Notes: generated by a model from the letters alone, not told the origin. Shown: positions 8,145 through 17,825, counted from the first letter of the stretch. The stretch is 64,000 nt of DNA from SVTX01 sp045612105 (GCA_045612105.1 JAZKYL010000048.1:37728-101727), one strand, 5' to 3'. Translations and numbers: made by a program.

Positions 8145-10274
8145 ATGAAAAAAGCAAAAATATTAGCCCTCTCGCTCTCTATCTGCCTTCTCCTATCCGT
8201 CTTCGCCGCCTGCGGTGAAACACCGAAAGTGACAACAGGCGAGGAAACTGCAAGCAAGACCGAAACTTCAGATATAAAGGTTTCAGAAATCGAAACTACT
8301 GCTACAGAAACCGAAACCACAATCATCAGGACCGAAGCTACGATAACAGAAACGGAAACAACAGCTACCGAGACTGAAACCACCGTTACCGAAACAGAAA
8401 TCACATTCATCGAGACCGAAACCACGGCTACAGAACCCACGGCTACCGAAACGGGTTCTACCGTTACCGAAACAGAAACTACTGTTATCGAGTCGGAAAC
8501 TGCCATTACCGAAACCACAGTCATCGAAACCGAAACTACGGCTACGGAAACCGAGACTGAAACCGAAACCAAGACCGAGATCGAGACTGAAACCGAGATC
8601 ATATACAGCGAAGGACTTAGATTCACCTCAAACGGCGACGGCACCTGCTACGTCAGCGGAATCGGAAGCTGTGAAGACACCGAAATAATTATTCCCAAGG
8701 TGACAAGCTCACGTCAAAGGGTCACGGGTATTGCCGCAAGCGCGTTTTATAATAACCCCTACATTACGAGCGTAACTATCCCCGAGGGAGTTGAGTTCAT
8801 CGGCGCGCAGGCATTCAGAGAATGCCTAAAGCTGAGTCAAGTGACTATCCCCGAGAGCGTTACCGAAATAAAGCACTGGGCATTTGCCGAATGTCCCGAG
8901 CTTTCCTCAATAACTATCCCCGACAGAGTTCAGTCCATTGGTGCCGATACCTTCAATGGGTGTGAAAATCTGAGCTCAGTTATCATTGGCAAGAGCATAA
9001 AAAGCATCGGTTCATCTGCCTTCTATAATTGCAAAGCGTTGCGTAGCATTACACTTCCCGACAGCGTTGAGATCATTGACCATAATGCTTTCAGCGGATG
9101 CAGAAACCTCACCCACGTCGAGATCGGTAATGGAATTAAATTTATAAACGGATCCGTATTCTCCGATTGCACTAAGCTGGTCTATAACCGGGACGGATGC
9201 TGCAACTATCTCGGCAACGAAACAAATAAATACGCTGTATTTATGGGTGTTACCGACCAGACCGTGGAAACGGTCGAGCTTAAAAACGGCATAAAAGTCA
9301 TCTATTCAGGTGCTTTCTATGAGTGCTCCAAATTAAAAGAGATAGTTATTCCCAATGGTGTCGTAACTATAGGCGATAACACATTCGTATTATGTACGTC
9401 TCTTAATAGCGTTACCCTTCCCGACAGCTTGGAAAGCATTGACGTCGGCGCGTTCTTTTACTGTACGAATCTAAAAAGCATCACTATTCCTAAAAATGTC
9501 AGCTTTATCGGCAGTTACACGTTCTACGAATGCGCCAAGCTTCAAAGTGTCATCTTTGAGAACCCCGAGGGTTGGCGGTGTATAGAAGATATCTTATCGG
9601 AAACAAGCGGCAAAAAGATTTTAAGTGCCGATCTTCAAGACCGCGAAACCGCGGCTGCGTATCTTGTCTCAACTTATATCGATCATGATTGGATCCGAAG
9701 TGACGACCTCTCCGATGAAACAGAATGCACCGAAAGCGAAGAAAACACAGAACCCGAAACCGAATCCACCGAGACCGAGACCGAAACCCAATCCGAAACC
9801 GAGACCCACCCCACCTACACAATTACCGATCTCCCCTTCGTAGCTCACTGCGACTATATAGGAGAGAATGCGATCGGCAAAGGAACAAACTCCAACAGCA
9901 CCGATCCCTGCGAAATAAAAAAACAACGGCTTCCCGACAACAATGAATTGGCGATCTCGGGTTGGTGTATTATTGAGGGCGGCGTGTCAAAATACGTTTG
10001 GTCTATCGACGGCGGTCAGACCTGGAACGACGTCGGCGGAACCAGGAACTACGGCAACTCCGATATGCTTTCCTCCGCGCAAAACACCCTGAACTATACC
10101 TTTGAATCGGAATTCACCCTAATAAACGCTCACTTCCAAGGCTGTGGAACACTGAGAATAGACCTTTCCGAATATAGCGGTGAATCCCTGAACATTATCA
10201 TCGCCGCAGTTCCCTTAAATGACGAAAACACCATAGCCTATCTGTTCCAAATCATAAAACTTAAATGTAATTAA
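8145..10274 (+). CDS. BspA-type leucine-rich-repeat lipoprotein with Glu/Thr linkers
   Basis: 709 residues; GGAGG precedes ATG 8145. Lipoprotein signal with lipobox LSVFAAC (Cys23). Residues ~27-147 are a Glu/Thr-rich linker built from repeated TETE-type units, probably an extended stalk. Residues ~150-480 are LRR_5/BspA repeats of the SITLPDSVEIIDHNAFSGC type, found in surface adhesins and polysaccharide-binding proteins. A second Glu/Thr linker (~520-560) leads to a C-terminal beta-rich module (KYVWSIDGGQTWNDVGG; DLSEYSGESLNIIIAAVP) that is shared with the protein at 42288. It is likely anchored outside the membrane and binds host or plant polymers (inference). A 14-bp-stem terminator follows. 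Confidence 0.85.
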   Translation: MKKAKILALSLSICLLLSVFAACGETPKVTTGEETASKTETSDIKVSEIETTATETETTIIRTEATITETETTATETETTVTETEITFIETETTATEPTATETGSTVTETETTVIESETAITETTVIETETTATETETETETKTEIETETEIIYSEGLRFTSNGDGTCYVSGIGSCEDTEIIIPKVTSSRQRVTGIAASAFYNNPYITSVTIPEGVEFIGAQAFRECLKLSQVTIPESVTEIKHWAFAECPELSSITIPDRVQSIGADTFNGCENLSSVIIGKSIKSIGSSAFYNCKALRSITLPDSVEIIDHNAFSGCRNLTHVEIGNGIKFINGSVFSDCTKLVYNRDGCCNYLGNETNKYAVFMGVTDQTVETVELKNGIKVIYSGAFYECSKLKEIVIPNGVVTIGDNTFVLCTSLNSVTLPDSLESIDVGAFFYCTNLKSITIPKNVSFIGSYTFYECAKLQSVIFENPEGWRCIEDILSETSGKKILSADLQDRETAAAYLVSTYIDHDWIRSDDLSDETECTESEENTEPETESTETETETQSETETHPTYTITDLPFVAHCDYIGENAIGKGTNSNSTDPCEIKKQRLPDNNELAISGWCIIEGGVSKYVWSIDGGQTWNDVGGTRNYGNSDMLSSAQNTLNYTFESEFTLINAHFQGCGTLRIDLSEYSGESLNIIIAAVPLNDENTIAYLFQIIKLKCN

Positions 10275-10281
10275 TAACCCC

Positions 10282-10332
10282 AAAACCTTCCGGTGGTGAA
10301 CCACGTTTATCGAACACCGGAAGGTTTTTCTT
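10282..10332 (+). terminator. Terminator of the BspA-like lipoprotein
   Basis: A 14-bp perfect stem (10282-10295 with 10315-10328, ACCTTCCGGTG arm) is followed by TTTTTC. Confidence 0.9.
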
Positions 10333-10610
10333 TCAAAACACAAACCTACTTCAAACCAACCCGCAGTTCCACACACTATGTCTCTCCCTTCGTCGTCTCT
10401 TTCTCAATACGCAAAAGCAAGTCGAGCAAAACACAACCATCTGTTTATTTTTCTACCGTTTGTTACAACATTTTCCATCTTTCGAACGTTTTCAACACGT
10501 AAAATAGCGATTCGACCGCCAAAATCTTGCCTTAATTAAACCAAATAATCACGCAAAAAAACCTTTTGTCCTTACAAAAAATATTTTTTGTAAAAAATGC
10601 AAAAAAGCCC
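10333..10610. other. Intergenic stretch with no supported gene
   Basis: The stretch is AT rich with only a short unsupported frame. A 22-bp perfect palindrome (10572-10593, TTACAAAAAAT arm) lies just upstream of the tRNA promoter; its role is unknown. Confidence 0.6.
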
Positions 10611-10638
10611 TTGACAAAACAAAAGTTTGTGGTATAAT
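10611..10638 (+). promoter_or_regulatory. Promoter of tRNA-Ser
   Basis: TTGACA (10611-10616), 16-bp spacer, TATAAT (10633-10638), about 60 nt upstream of the tRNA. Confidence 0.85.
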
Positions 10639-10701
10639 ATATGGGTAAGTCAATTTAAACGGATGACTTGCGCAGATCAAAGATCTGTTTGAATACTTTA
10701 T

Positions 10702-10794
10702 GGAGAAGTACTCAAGAGGCCGAAGAGGCGCCCCTGCTAAGGGTGTAGGTCGGATTTACCCGGCGCGAGAGTTCAAATCTCTCCTTCTCCGCCA
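10702..10794 (+). tRNA. tRNA-Ser(GCU)
   Basis: 93 nt with an encoded CCA. Acceptor arms GGAGAAG and CTTCTCC pair; the anticodon stem CGCCC/GGGTG holds loop CTGCTAA, anticodon GCT; a long variable arm typical of type II serine tRNAs; the T-arm GAGAG-TTCAAAT-CTCTC is canonical. It reads AGC/AGU codons. A hairpin terminator follows at once. Foreign-looking DNA with a serine recombinase begins downstream. Confidence 0.96.
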
Positions 10795-10796
10795 TT

Positions 10797-10826
10797 CAAG
10801 TCCACAACACACGTTGTGGACTTGTT
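10797..10826 (+). terminator. Terminator of tRNA-Ser
   Basis: CAAGTCCACAAC (10797-10808) pairs perfectly with GTTGTGGACTTG (10813-10824) around a 4-nt loop, followed by TTTC. Confidence 0.85.
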
Positions 10827-10901
10827 TCATATAGAGAGCTGGTGAAAAAGTTTAAACTTTTAATTTCAACTCTATAGTCAACAATATAAGAGGATCTATT
10901 T

Positions 10902-11333
10902 ATGGAGATTGCAGCTTTAGTTATTTCTATTTTAGCATTTTTGCTATCTTGTTATCAATTCTTTCGAGAGTCATCTCGTCAAAAGAAAGAAGCAACTTTA
11001 ATTGCATATAATGATTTACAAGACAATGTCTTTGCAGAGCTTAATAAACATGAGGACTTATCAAAAATTGTTTACCAAAGCGATGATTGGAAAGAAATAA
11101 CAACTTGTCTTGCCAAAATCGAAAATTTCTCAGTGGGGATCAATACGAATATCTATTCTTATAAAGTATTAAATCGTTTAGGTGGAGCATTTTTCATTAG
11201 CCAGTTTGAAAAATTAAAACCGATAATCAATACAAAACGAGAAAAAAATGTTTCCTCAGGAAAACACTATAATGAGTTTGAAAATACGGTTTTGAAACTA
11301 AAGAAACATCGGCTTCATTCAAAAGAAGAATAA
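10902..11333 (+). CDS. Small membrane-anchored hypothetical protein
   Basis: 143 residues; AGAGGA lies 8 nt before ATG 10902. A single N-terminal transmembrane helix (residues ~3-19, IAALVISILAFLLSCYQF) is followed by a charged, helical cytosolic part rich in Lys/Glu/Asn. The layout recalls small single-pass proteins carried by mobile elements, but I recognise no named family. It is AT rich and lies between the tRNA and the serine recombinase, so it is probably mobile-element cargo. A 10-bp hairpin at 11351-11374 separates it from the convergent recombinase. Confidence 0.65.
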   Translation: MEIAALVISILAFLLSCYQFFRESSRQKKEATLIAYNDLQDNVFAELNKHEDLSKIVYQSDDWKEITTCLAKIENFSVGINTNIYSYKVLNRLGGAFFISQFEKLKPIINTKREKNVSSGKHYNEFENTVLKLKKHRLHSKEE

Positions 11334-11350
11334 CAATAATTCATCAAACA

Positions 11351-11374
11351 AGGGAAAGGCATGCGCCTTTCCCT
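11351..11374. terminator. Bidirectional terminator between convergent genes
   Basis: AGGGAAAGGC (11351-11360) pairs perfectly with GCCTTTCCCT (11365-11374) around ATGC. Confidence 0.8.
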
Positions 11375-11382
11375 TTATCATT

Positions 11383-12900
11383 TTATTGTTTAATAGTTTC
11401 CTTCACCGTATAATCCCTAATGAGGTTCATATAGACCTCAATGCGGTCCTTATAGATCACGACCTTGTCTATGTACTGATCGATGATCATACGTCGATTC
11501 GTTAACGTACCGTTCTTGAGTTGCTGTTCCGCTCTACCGAAAAGCTTTCTGATTTTCTCTTCAGAAAACTCCTCCTGCGACAACGTTGCCTCCACGTCAT
11601 TCAACTCAAACAACAGCTTCTCTTTAGTCTCCTCCAGCTCGCTCAGCTTGTTTTTCAAAGCTGGCGAGCCGGTTTCTATCATCAGATTAACGGCATTGTT
11701 AATCTTGCGCTCCACGTCCTTGATCTGTGCCTTCAGCGCACCCAGACGATCTTTTGCGCCGCCGCTCTTGGATGCAATATACTCGTTGTACTCCCGCACA
11801 AGATCGGGAATAACGTCGGGATTGAAAAGCACCTTCGTAAGCTTGTCAAGAACGATCTGTTCCAGTTTGTCCCGATTGATCTCAGGGTTAGTGCAGTTTT
11901 TTTCTCGTTGATTTCTTCTCGTGCATTTGTAAGAAACGTATAGCGGATGGTCGGGACGAGGCTTTCGAGAATTGCCTGCATACGGGTTTCCGCATTCACC
12001 ACAGATGATTTTCCCGCTTAAAAGATACTCTTGCTTAGCAGAAAATTTAGCTGATTTGTGTTGGCGTTCCTTAAGCTTTTCTTGAGCTTTTTGGAAGGTT
12101 TCTTCGCTAATGATCGCCGGAATTCCGCCCGGAATTCTTATCACAGCGTCCTCATCGTACTCGCCGTGTCTCACGTACTTCCCTTTGGGATTTTTTGTTG
12201 AATCCTTCACGTAAATATATGCGCCTGTGTACCTCTCATTTTTTAAGATGGCGTACAAAGAGTTTTTTGCAAAAGGAACGCCCCTTCGGGTTTTATAGCC
12301 CTTTGAATTCAGAACGTCGATGATCTCGGTGTACGAATAACCGTCAAGGTACATCTTGAAGATCATCCGCACCGCCTCAGCCTCGTATTCGTTGATCACA
12401 TACTTTTGAGTGCTCTTATCAACCTCATACCCAAGCGCAGGCGGTCCACCGGTCACTTTGCAAGCCAAAGCGTTCTCTTGAAGCCCCTTACGAACTTCGC
12501 GTCGCAGATTCAGGCTATAATACTCATTCATACCCTCAATAACAGATTCAAGAATCACGCTTTCGGGGGTATCTTGTAAATTTTCGAGCACAGAAATCAA
12601 CTTGACGTTGTTTTTCTTGAGTATATTTTTATAAAAGGCGCTATCGTAGCGGTTTCTAGCAAAGCGATCCAGCTTGTGTACGATCACCGCATCTACGCCG
12701 CCCTTTGTGGCAGCGGAGATTGCCTTCTGGAACTCGGGGCGATTATCCGAAGTTCCGGATATTGCTTTATCAGCATAAATGGCGAGCAGAACAAATCCGT
12801 TCGCGTCACAATACTGTCGGATAGCCCTTAACTGTGCGTCAATGGACTCTTCTCTCTGTAGGTCAGATGAGAACCTTGCGTAAGCTATAGCGCGCTTCAT
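11383..12900 (-). CDS. Large serine recombinase (integrase) of a mobile element
   Basis: 505 residues. N-terminal resolvase domain with the catalytic serine in AYARFSSDLQREES (residues ~6-19) and DAVIVHKLDRFARNRYD; a recombinase domain (~160-270, GYSYTEIIDVLNSKGYKTR); a zinc ribbon (CGECGNPY..C..C, ~300-345); and a coiled coil (~380-440). This is the architecture of large serine integrases that move conjugative or mobilisable elements without accessory factors, apart from a directionality factor for excision. It lies near the tRNA end of the element, last in a minus-strand series. The attachment sites were not located. Confidence 0.92.
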   Translation of the reverse strand: MKRAIAYARFSSDLQREESIDAQLRAIRQYCDANGFVLLAIYADKAISGTSDNRPEFQKAISAATKGGVDAVIVHKLDRFARNRYDSAFYKNILKKNNVKLISVLENLQDTPESVILESVIEGMNEYYSLNLRREVRKGLQENALACKVTGGPPALGYEVDKSTQKYVINEYEAEAVRMIFKMYLDGYSYTEIIDVLNSKGYKTRRGVPFAKNSLYAILKNERYTGAYIYVKDSTKNPKGKYVRHGEYDEDAVIRIPGGIPAIISEETFQKAQEKLKERQHKSAKFSAKQEYLLSGKIICGECGNPYAGNSRKPRPDHPLYVSYKCTRRNQREKNCTNPEINRDKLEQIVLDKLTKVLFNPDVIPDLVREYNEYIASKSGGAKDRLGALKAQIKDVERKINNAVNLMIETGSPALKNKLSELEETKEKLLFELNDVEATLSQEEFSEEKIRKLFGRAEQQLKNGTLTNRRMIIDQYIDKVVIYKDRIEVYMNLIRDYTVKETIKQ

Positions 12901-12942
12901 CCTGCTCGCCTCCTTTCTTAAATCATTTTATATGATAAAAGC

Positions 12943-13077
12943 TTATGCAACTTCGGTAAGCTCGGCAGAATCCTCGTCGCTTACCGCATCAATTATCTCG
13001 CATAGCAAACTCAGCCAGTCTTTGTTTTCTATGCGTTTGGTGCTATCTTTGAAGATAGTCGGTCTTGGGGTTTTCAT
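12943..13077 (-). CDS. 44-residue protein upstream of the serine recombinase
   Basis: Starts at ATG 13077 with GGAGG 8 nt upstream; ends TAA 12943. It begins MKTPRPTIFKDSTKR and has an acidic helical C-terminus (WLSLLCEIIDAVSDEDSAEL). It is placed 15 nt after the DUF927-like gene and 42 nt before the integrase, so it is in the same transcript. Small proteins here can be directionality factors, but nothing in the sequence shows that; function unknown. Confidence 0.6.
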   Translation of the reverse strand: MKTPRPTIFKDSTKRIENKDWLSLLCEIIDAVSDEDSAELTEVA

Positions 13078-13092
13078 GATTTTGTCCTCCTT

Positions 13093-14811
13093 TTACATGT
13101 ATTTTCTCAACGAAGAGCCGAACAACTCCAAAACATTGTCACATTGATTTGCAACTAGTGAATTCAGCGCATCGGCACGTATACGATAATATCGCCAATC
13201 ATCATTATATTTCTTTCTCAATTCCTTAGGCAGCGGATAAGAATTATCTTTATCCGTCTCCCTTGCTTTGAGAATACCCTCTTTTTTTAGTTCACGAGCA
13301 AATTTTGTGCTACTGATTGCATAAAAGTGATCTTTCAGATATTTTTGCATTTTTTTACCACGAAAATAATAAATTCCTTCGAAACAGAAAATCAACTTAT
13401 CATCTACAGAATTGAAATATTCTTTTACGTTTTTAGCAATCACCTTATCGGGATCATATTTGAACAGATTCACAAGAAATTGAAGCGCTTCATTGTCTTC
13501 CAAGCTTCGCGAAGCCTCCTTAGTAGTTCTTACCGCTTCTGTTATACCTTGCGTTAAGCGATTTTTCAGCTTGTGATACTTGTTCGAATAATCCGCTTCT
13601 TTTCCCTGAATGCAAAATCTCATAAACTCCATCAAAACTGATTGCGTTATTAACATGGTCTTATAAGACATACCTATTCTAGCTTCGCCGGAGCTTGTAA
13701 TGCTCTCATAGGGCAGATCAAGTTTCATGTTCAACAGCTCGTTCGCAATGCTTTTGCATATCTCATTGCGACTATTGCAGATCCATGATGTCAGCATATA
13801 CACCAAAACAGGAAACAAATTATTTTCCTGCATCTCGGTTAACAAAGATGTATCCAAGGAATCCGGAAATTTGATCACTACGCATCGGTTCATCGACGAC
13901 GGAGCCCGAAGAGCTTCTTCAGCGGTAATAATTAAAGATATCTTTTTCAAGTCCTCTCCGGACACATCGTCGGTAAAACTGCCGGTAGCAGAAGACTTGG
14001 TTTGAATGAGTTCACTAAGTTTGCCTATTTTCTTATAATTATTATCGTTAGATGCTGACTTGTTGAGGTCGTCGATCAAAATCGGACTGTGGGAGCGGTG
14101 TTTTACTAGCTTGTAGAATGCATCCTTATTAGCAATCAAGCTGTAGCTATACTCCCTGCCCTGAAAAAGGTCAGTCAACAAGGTTGCAAAGCTGGTCTTT
14201 CCGGATCCTGTCTTGCCTACGAGGTAGGCGTTTAGGGCTTCAGATTGAGGAGACAGCTCTTTAAGGATAGGATATACAAACGGTGACAGTGCGACTATAA
14301 GTAGCGCCGTTAGATGCTCCGCATGCTTTGTCCAAGCATAAACCCAGTCAAAAAGCTCCACGCAGCTAGTTCCCCGGATTAGGCCCCTATGAACCCTCAA
14401 TCCGTTCGGATTCCACACACGACATTGGGACGAATGCGAACCGACAATAATATCCCCAAAACCGTATAACAACTCGCCTTTAGGACCTATATTGTATCCT
14501 TGTTTGATCATATCATAACAAGGAACATCGGACTTTTGAGCTTCAGAGATTATCTGCCGCATATAAGCGTGCTGTTTGGCACTCGAAGCAAACCTGATTA
14601 CATAATTTTCCGGCAGGTAGTTTAATAGGGCTTTAGAGTTTACATCCGCCATTGGAACGAGCACAGTGAGTGCTCGTTCCTCTCCGGGAATTTCAAATGA
14701 TAGCTGAACATAATGACGTCCATCATTAATATCCTTAAGAAAGCCGGTAACGTGGATGTCGTCAAATGTTCCCTCGACTTGTTTGCCGTTTTTTTCAAGT
14801 TTCTTGCTCAT
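13093..14811 (-). CDS. DUF927-like P-loop ATPase/helicase of the mobile element
   Basis: 572 residues. A Walker A motif (GKTGSGKT, residues 199-206) and a Walker B-like segment (PILIDDLNK, ~245) lie in a helicase-like ATPase core. The N-terminal ~150 residues carry no motif I know, and the C-terminal ~120 residues are basic with winged-helix character (YFRGKKMQKYLKDHF). DUF927-type ATPases accompany replication genes on phages and integrative elements and probably unwind or load onto element DNA. It is 6 nt downstream of the 14818-15147 gene and in the same operon as the integrase. Confidence 0.75.
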   Translation of the reverse strand: MSKKLEKNGKQVEGTFDDIHVTGFLKDINDGRHYVQLSFEIPGEERALTVLVPMADVNSKALLNYLPENYVIRFASSAKQHAYMRQIISEAQKSDVPCYDMIKQGYNIGPKGELLYGFGDIIVGSHSSQCRVWNPNGLRVHRGLIRGTSCVELFDWVYAWTKHAEHLTALLIVALSPFVYPILKELSPQSEALNAYLVGKTGSGKTSFATLLTDLFQGREYSYSLIANKDAFYKLVKHRSHSPILIDDLNKSASNDNNYKKIGKLSELIQTKSSATGSFTDDVSGEDLKKISLIITAEEALRAPSSMNRCVVIKFPDSLDTSLLTEMQENNLFPVLVYMLTSWICNSRNEICKSIANELLNMKLDLPYESITSSGEARIGMSYKTMLITQSVLMEFMRFCIQGKEADYSNKYHKLKNRLTQGITEAVRTTKEASRSLEDNEALQFLVNLFKYDPDKVIAKNVKEYFNSVDDKLIFCFEGIYYFRGKKMQKYLKDHFYAISSTKFARELKKEGILKARETDKDNSYPLPKELRKKYNDDWRYYRIRADALNSLVANQCDNVLELFGSSLRKYM

Positions 14812-14817
14812 GGTCTT

Positions 14818-15147
14818 TTACCTCCTAGCAATTCCATACTTGCGAACTAGTTCTGAGACTGTTGGCTGCTTTTCTGTGAAAATCACACGCTCAAGGCCAG
14901 CTTTCGTCATAACAACCTCAAGCTGTGAGAATAGCATGCTACCCCATCTCAATGGATAAATGTCGCTGTAACCAAATAACAAATAATCTCCATCGCCGAA
15001 TATATCCGCTCCCGTAATGAACCATATACCCCTACCACGTGGATTGCGATACATTACTGCTACCTCTGTATCCATCCCTTTGTCTTTCTGCGAGCTTGAT
15101 GGAAGCTTGCTCAATATGTTGTTCATTTCTTGATTGTGTAGTTTCAT
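14818..15147 (-). CDS. Small mobile-element protein, DUF2958-like
   Basis: 109 residues; GGAGGG precedes ATG 15147. The middle and C-terminal part (GDGDYLLFGYSDIYPLRWGS; FSQLEVVMTKAGLERVIF) resembles the DUF2958 family found on plasmids and integrative elements, in which a short beta domain ends in a phrase of the kind LSEL-E. The match is from memory and tentative. First gene of the minus-strand series 15147-11383. Confidence 0.55.
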   Translation of the reverse strand: MKLHNQEMNNILSKLPSSSQKDKGMDTEVAVMYRNPRGRGIWFITGADIFGDGDYLLFGYSDIYPLRWGSMLFSQLEVVMTKAGLERVIFTEKQPTVSELVRKYGIARR

Positions 15148-15261
15148 AATAGAAACCCTCCTTTATATTATTTGAGCCGCGGTATAATTGCCTTAGCTCC
15201 TAAATATATTTTATCATTTTCCACATTAAACAACAACGGATTAGGGGCAGTGCGAAAAATT

Positions 15262-15300
15262 AAAAAATTCCCCCACGCTCACAAATTGCGCGGGAGAATT
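15262..15300 (-). terminator. Terminator of the 15406 gene
   Basis: Stem 15266-15278 with 15288-15300 (two wobble pairs), then TTTTTTAATTTTT on the minus strand. Confidence 0.85.
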
Positions 15301-15405
15301 TTGTGCATTTTTACATATCATTCCAGGCCAAATTTACAATGAAGACACATTTTTATGTTGATCTGCCAGGATATGAATTATTTGTTAAATCTATATTCAA
15401 TAATC

Positions 15406-16350
15406 TTATTCTTTTTTATCTTTTGAACGCTTTAATATCTGGTCTATCTCTTCCCAATCAATTCTGTTATCACCCTTCATTTGATCAGCAATATTTGACA
15501 GCCCCCTAAAGCACGAATCAAGCACTTCAATGCATTGATCACATCTCTGACTTATCATTTCGCTGTTTGAGGGCAATGTCATAAGATCATGTACTAAGCT
15601 TTCTATGAGTGCAAATCTGCTTTCCAGCTCATTATATTTTTCTTCCATTCTTCTCCGTTCTATGCCAAATTTCACTTCATACCGACGCTGCCAGTCATCT
15701 TCTGACATTTGGGGTATTTTATTTTTCTTAACAAGAGTAAGAGCGCCTAAATGTATTAATTCAAAATAATAATCGCTAACTGCATTATAATTTTTATTTA
15801 TCAGATAAGTAGCATCTGCTCTTTTCCTCGTGGCATATAAAAACATTAAATACTCAAGATCCTCTTCATCTATCTCATAGCAATTCTCTTCTTTCTTAGT
15901 TTTGGGCTTTTTGACCTTTTGGGGATTTAAGTCTGTTTTTTCATCATTAGCATCTTCTTTATTCTCTTTTTTGTTAATAAAAATCGACATATTTATTCCA
16001 TTGCCTAATATAGCTCCAAGGAAATCATTAATACACTTTTTGAAATCCTTTTGATGCGTATCAAACTTCACACCTACTGTTTCCTGCAAATACTCCAGTG
16101 CAACCTTTATTCCCTTTTTATTCACTTCGCAACTGTTAAGATCATTTATAACTGATCTATAGTCATTAACGCAGTATTCTTCCACATATGTTAACCATAG
16201 TGCCTGTTCCAGAGAGTGAGTGGTATTCTGCCTTGGCTCGACGTAATATTTATGGACCCTTTTTACAGTTTCTAAATCAGCTTGGATGATACGCTCATTC
16301 TCTTTTTTCTCAGCACGTAATTTGCTATAGGTTGAATCCCGATGCTTCAT
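15406..16350 (-). CDS. Hypothetical coiled-coil protein next to the replication initiator
   Basis: 314 residues from ATG 16350, chosen because AAGGAG lies 7 nt upstream; the longer frame starts in AT-rich noncoding DNA. Strongly charged and Lys/Glu rich, with a low-complexity basic stretch (residues ~140-170) and predicted coiled coil near the C-terminus (YEVKFGIERRRMEEKYNELE). No catalytic motif or named family is recognised. Its place directly after the Rep gene suggests a partner in replication or mobilisation of the element (inference). Confidence 0.65.
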   Translation of the reverse strand: MKHRDSTYSKLRAEKKENERIIQADLETVKRVHKYYVEPRQNTTHSLEQALWLTYVEEYCVNDYRSVINDLNSCEVNKKGIKVALEYLQETVGVKFDTHQKDFKKCINDFLGAILGNGINMSIFINKKENKEDANDEKTDLNPQKVKKPKTKKEENCYEIDEEDLEYLMFLYATRKRADATYLINKNYNAVSDYYFELIHLGALTLVKKNKIPQMSEDDWQRRYEVKFGIERRRMEEKYNELESRFALIESLVHDLMTLPSNSEMISQRCDQCIEVLDSCFRGLSNIADQMKGDNRIDWEEIDQILKRSKDKKE

Positions 16351-16521
16351 AATCATTCTCCTTGATTTATGTAAAATTAATTGTACTAATTGATTATACC
16401 ACATTGTCCATCTTATGGCAATAACTAAAAAACCATATTTTAAATAATTTACATGAACGCAATATATAGCAAATGGCATGCTCTTAGATGTTTGGCACGA
16501 TTTTCCAGAAACACACAATTT

Positions 16522-16545
16522 TTCCGAAAACACGTGTTTTCGGAA
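16522..16545. repeat. 24-bp perfect palindrome after the Rep gene
   Basis: TTCCGAAAACAC followed by its exact complement lies 3 nt past the Rep stop. A related half site (TTCCGAAAAATCC) occurs just inside the Rep gene at ~16557. No T-tract follows on either strand, so it is more likely a protein-binding or replication site than a terminator. Confidence 0.6.
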
Positions 16546-16548
16546 TTA

Positions 16549-17613
16549 TTACGTGTTCCGAAAAATCCATTTCCCCTCCAGCATATCCGAAAACGAGGGG
16601 ATAAACTCAAACTCCGGAGCAGTATAGATCGGTGAAAGTCCGAGCTGGGTATAGTGCTCTGCGATACGCTCGCGCTTTTTAGGATCGACAATCTCGATTG
16701 GTTCTTTACCTTTATTATAGGCATCTCTGTAAGCCAACATTCTTTCGTAACGTCCCGGCTTATGGTTACAGTAATGCTGAATTGCTTTCTTCTGTAACTT
16801 CTTGGGCACCATATATCCGCCCAGGAACGAATCAACGGTATACGCCCTCAATAACCGCTCTGCCGAATCGATCACGTCGCACAAAAGTCTTTGTACTTCA
16901 TTCACCTCAATGTAGTCGGTAACAATAAGCTGATTTGCCTTCAGATACTTTCTCATAAGCGACACCTCGAATCGGATTAGTCCGTGATCCGGATTATATT
17001 CAGCATCCGCTTTTTTGAGATCTGCTACCTTATTATATATCTTAGAATTAACTCCTTGATTATGGTTAAAGAACAAAATCGAATCCTTTTCCTGATATCC
17101 GCTCTGCAAAATGTCTGCCTCACTAGGTTTCCATATATGACATCCCGCTTTAACCATAGCCTTCTTTGCCAGCCTTATAACCTCATCCGAATATTTTTCG
17201 TTAGGCGTGGCAACGTCCTTTGTAATATCAATTCTTTTTATTTTAACTTCTCGCCAGATATTAATTCCGCTCTGACGTTCTATCTCATTAATTATATTCT
17301 CAAGCTCCCTGCAAGCCGCAACGTATTCCTCTTTAGAAACTAATTTGCGCATCGCCTCACCGCGATATAAAAGCTTGGCAGGGGTTACTATTATTTCTAT
17401 CTTGCAGTCTCTATGCTGCTTATCGTATTTCTTCTCCACTATGGGATTAAACTTTATCTGTAATCTCACGCCGCTCTCAGCGTACTTACTCAACACCAAA
17501 ACCTGTGCTTGGCTGTTATAAAAGAAATGCTCTCTGTAGCTCTCTTCAAGCTTGTCCTTCTCCCAAGAGAACAGGTGCGCGTTTAAACTAAAGGTATGTA
17601 TAAACTCATTCAT
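16549..17613 (-). CDS. Replication initiation factor (RstA/Rep_trans-like)
   Basis: 354 residues from ATG 17613 (AAGGAG 7 nt upstream). The layout and motifs, including KIEIIVTPAKLLYRG, VKIKRIDITKDVATP, LFFNHNQGVNSKIYNKVADL and LIRFEVSLMRKYLK, fit the replication initiation family of filamentous-phage RstA and Tn916-type elements. The RIDITKD and FEVSLM strands carry the acidic residues expected of a nicking Rep. It would start rolling-circle replication of the excised element. A small excisionase-like gene is divergent upstream; a 24-bp palindrome follows. Confidence 0.8.
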   Translation of the reverse strand: MNEFIHTFSLNAHLFSWEKDKLEESYREHFFYNSQAQVLVLSKYAESGVRLQIKFNPIVEKKYDKQHRDCKIEIIVTPAKLLYRGEAMRKLVSKEEYVAACRELENIINEIERQSGINIWREVKIKRIDITKDVATPNEKYSDEVIRLAKKAMVKAGCHIWKPSEADILQSGYQEKDSILFFNHNQGVNSKIYNKVADLKKADAEYNPDHGLIRFEVSLMRKYLKANQLIVTDYIEVNEVQRLLCDVIDSAERLLRAYTVDSFLGGYMVPKKLQKKAIQHYCNHKPGRYERMLAYRDAYNKGKEPIEIVDPKKRERIAEHYTQLGLSPIYTAPEFEFIPSFSDMLEGKWIFRNT

Positions 17614-17825
17614 GATGATACTCCTTCTTACTTTTATTTGTTTTATAGCATTGTTAAGTGTCAATAGATTTCAAATAACACTAACATAGTATTAAAATAA
17701 ATATAGTTACTCTATTACATATAAAATATGTATATAGGAGTAAGAGGTAGTTGTATCTAAATAAGAATCATAAACGGTATAAAGCTACCATCTATATAAG
17801 AAACAAGAAAAGGAGGTAAAAATAT

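Noticed and set aside
10293..10502. 69-codon plus-strand frame after the BspA-like gene
   Set aside because: Starts inside a terminator hairpin and has no ribosome site.
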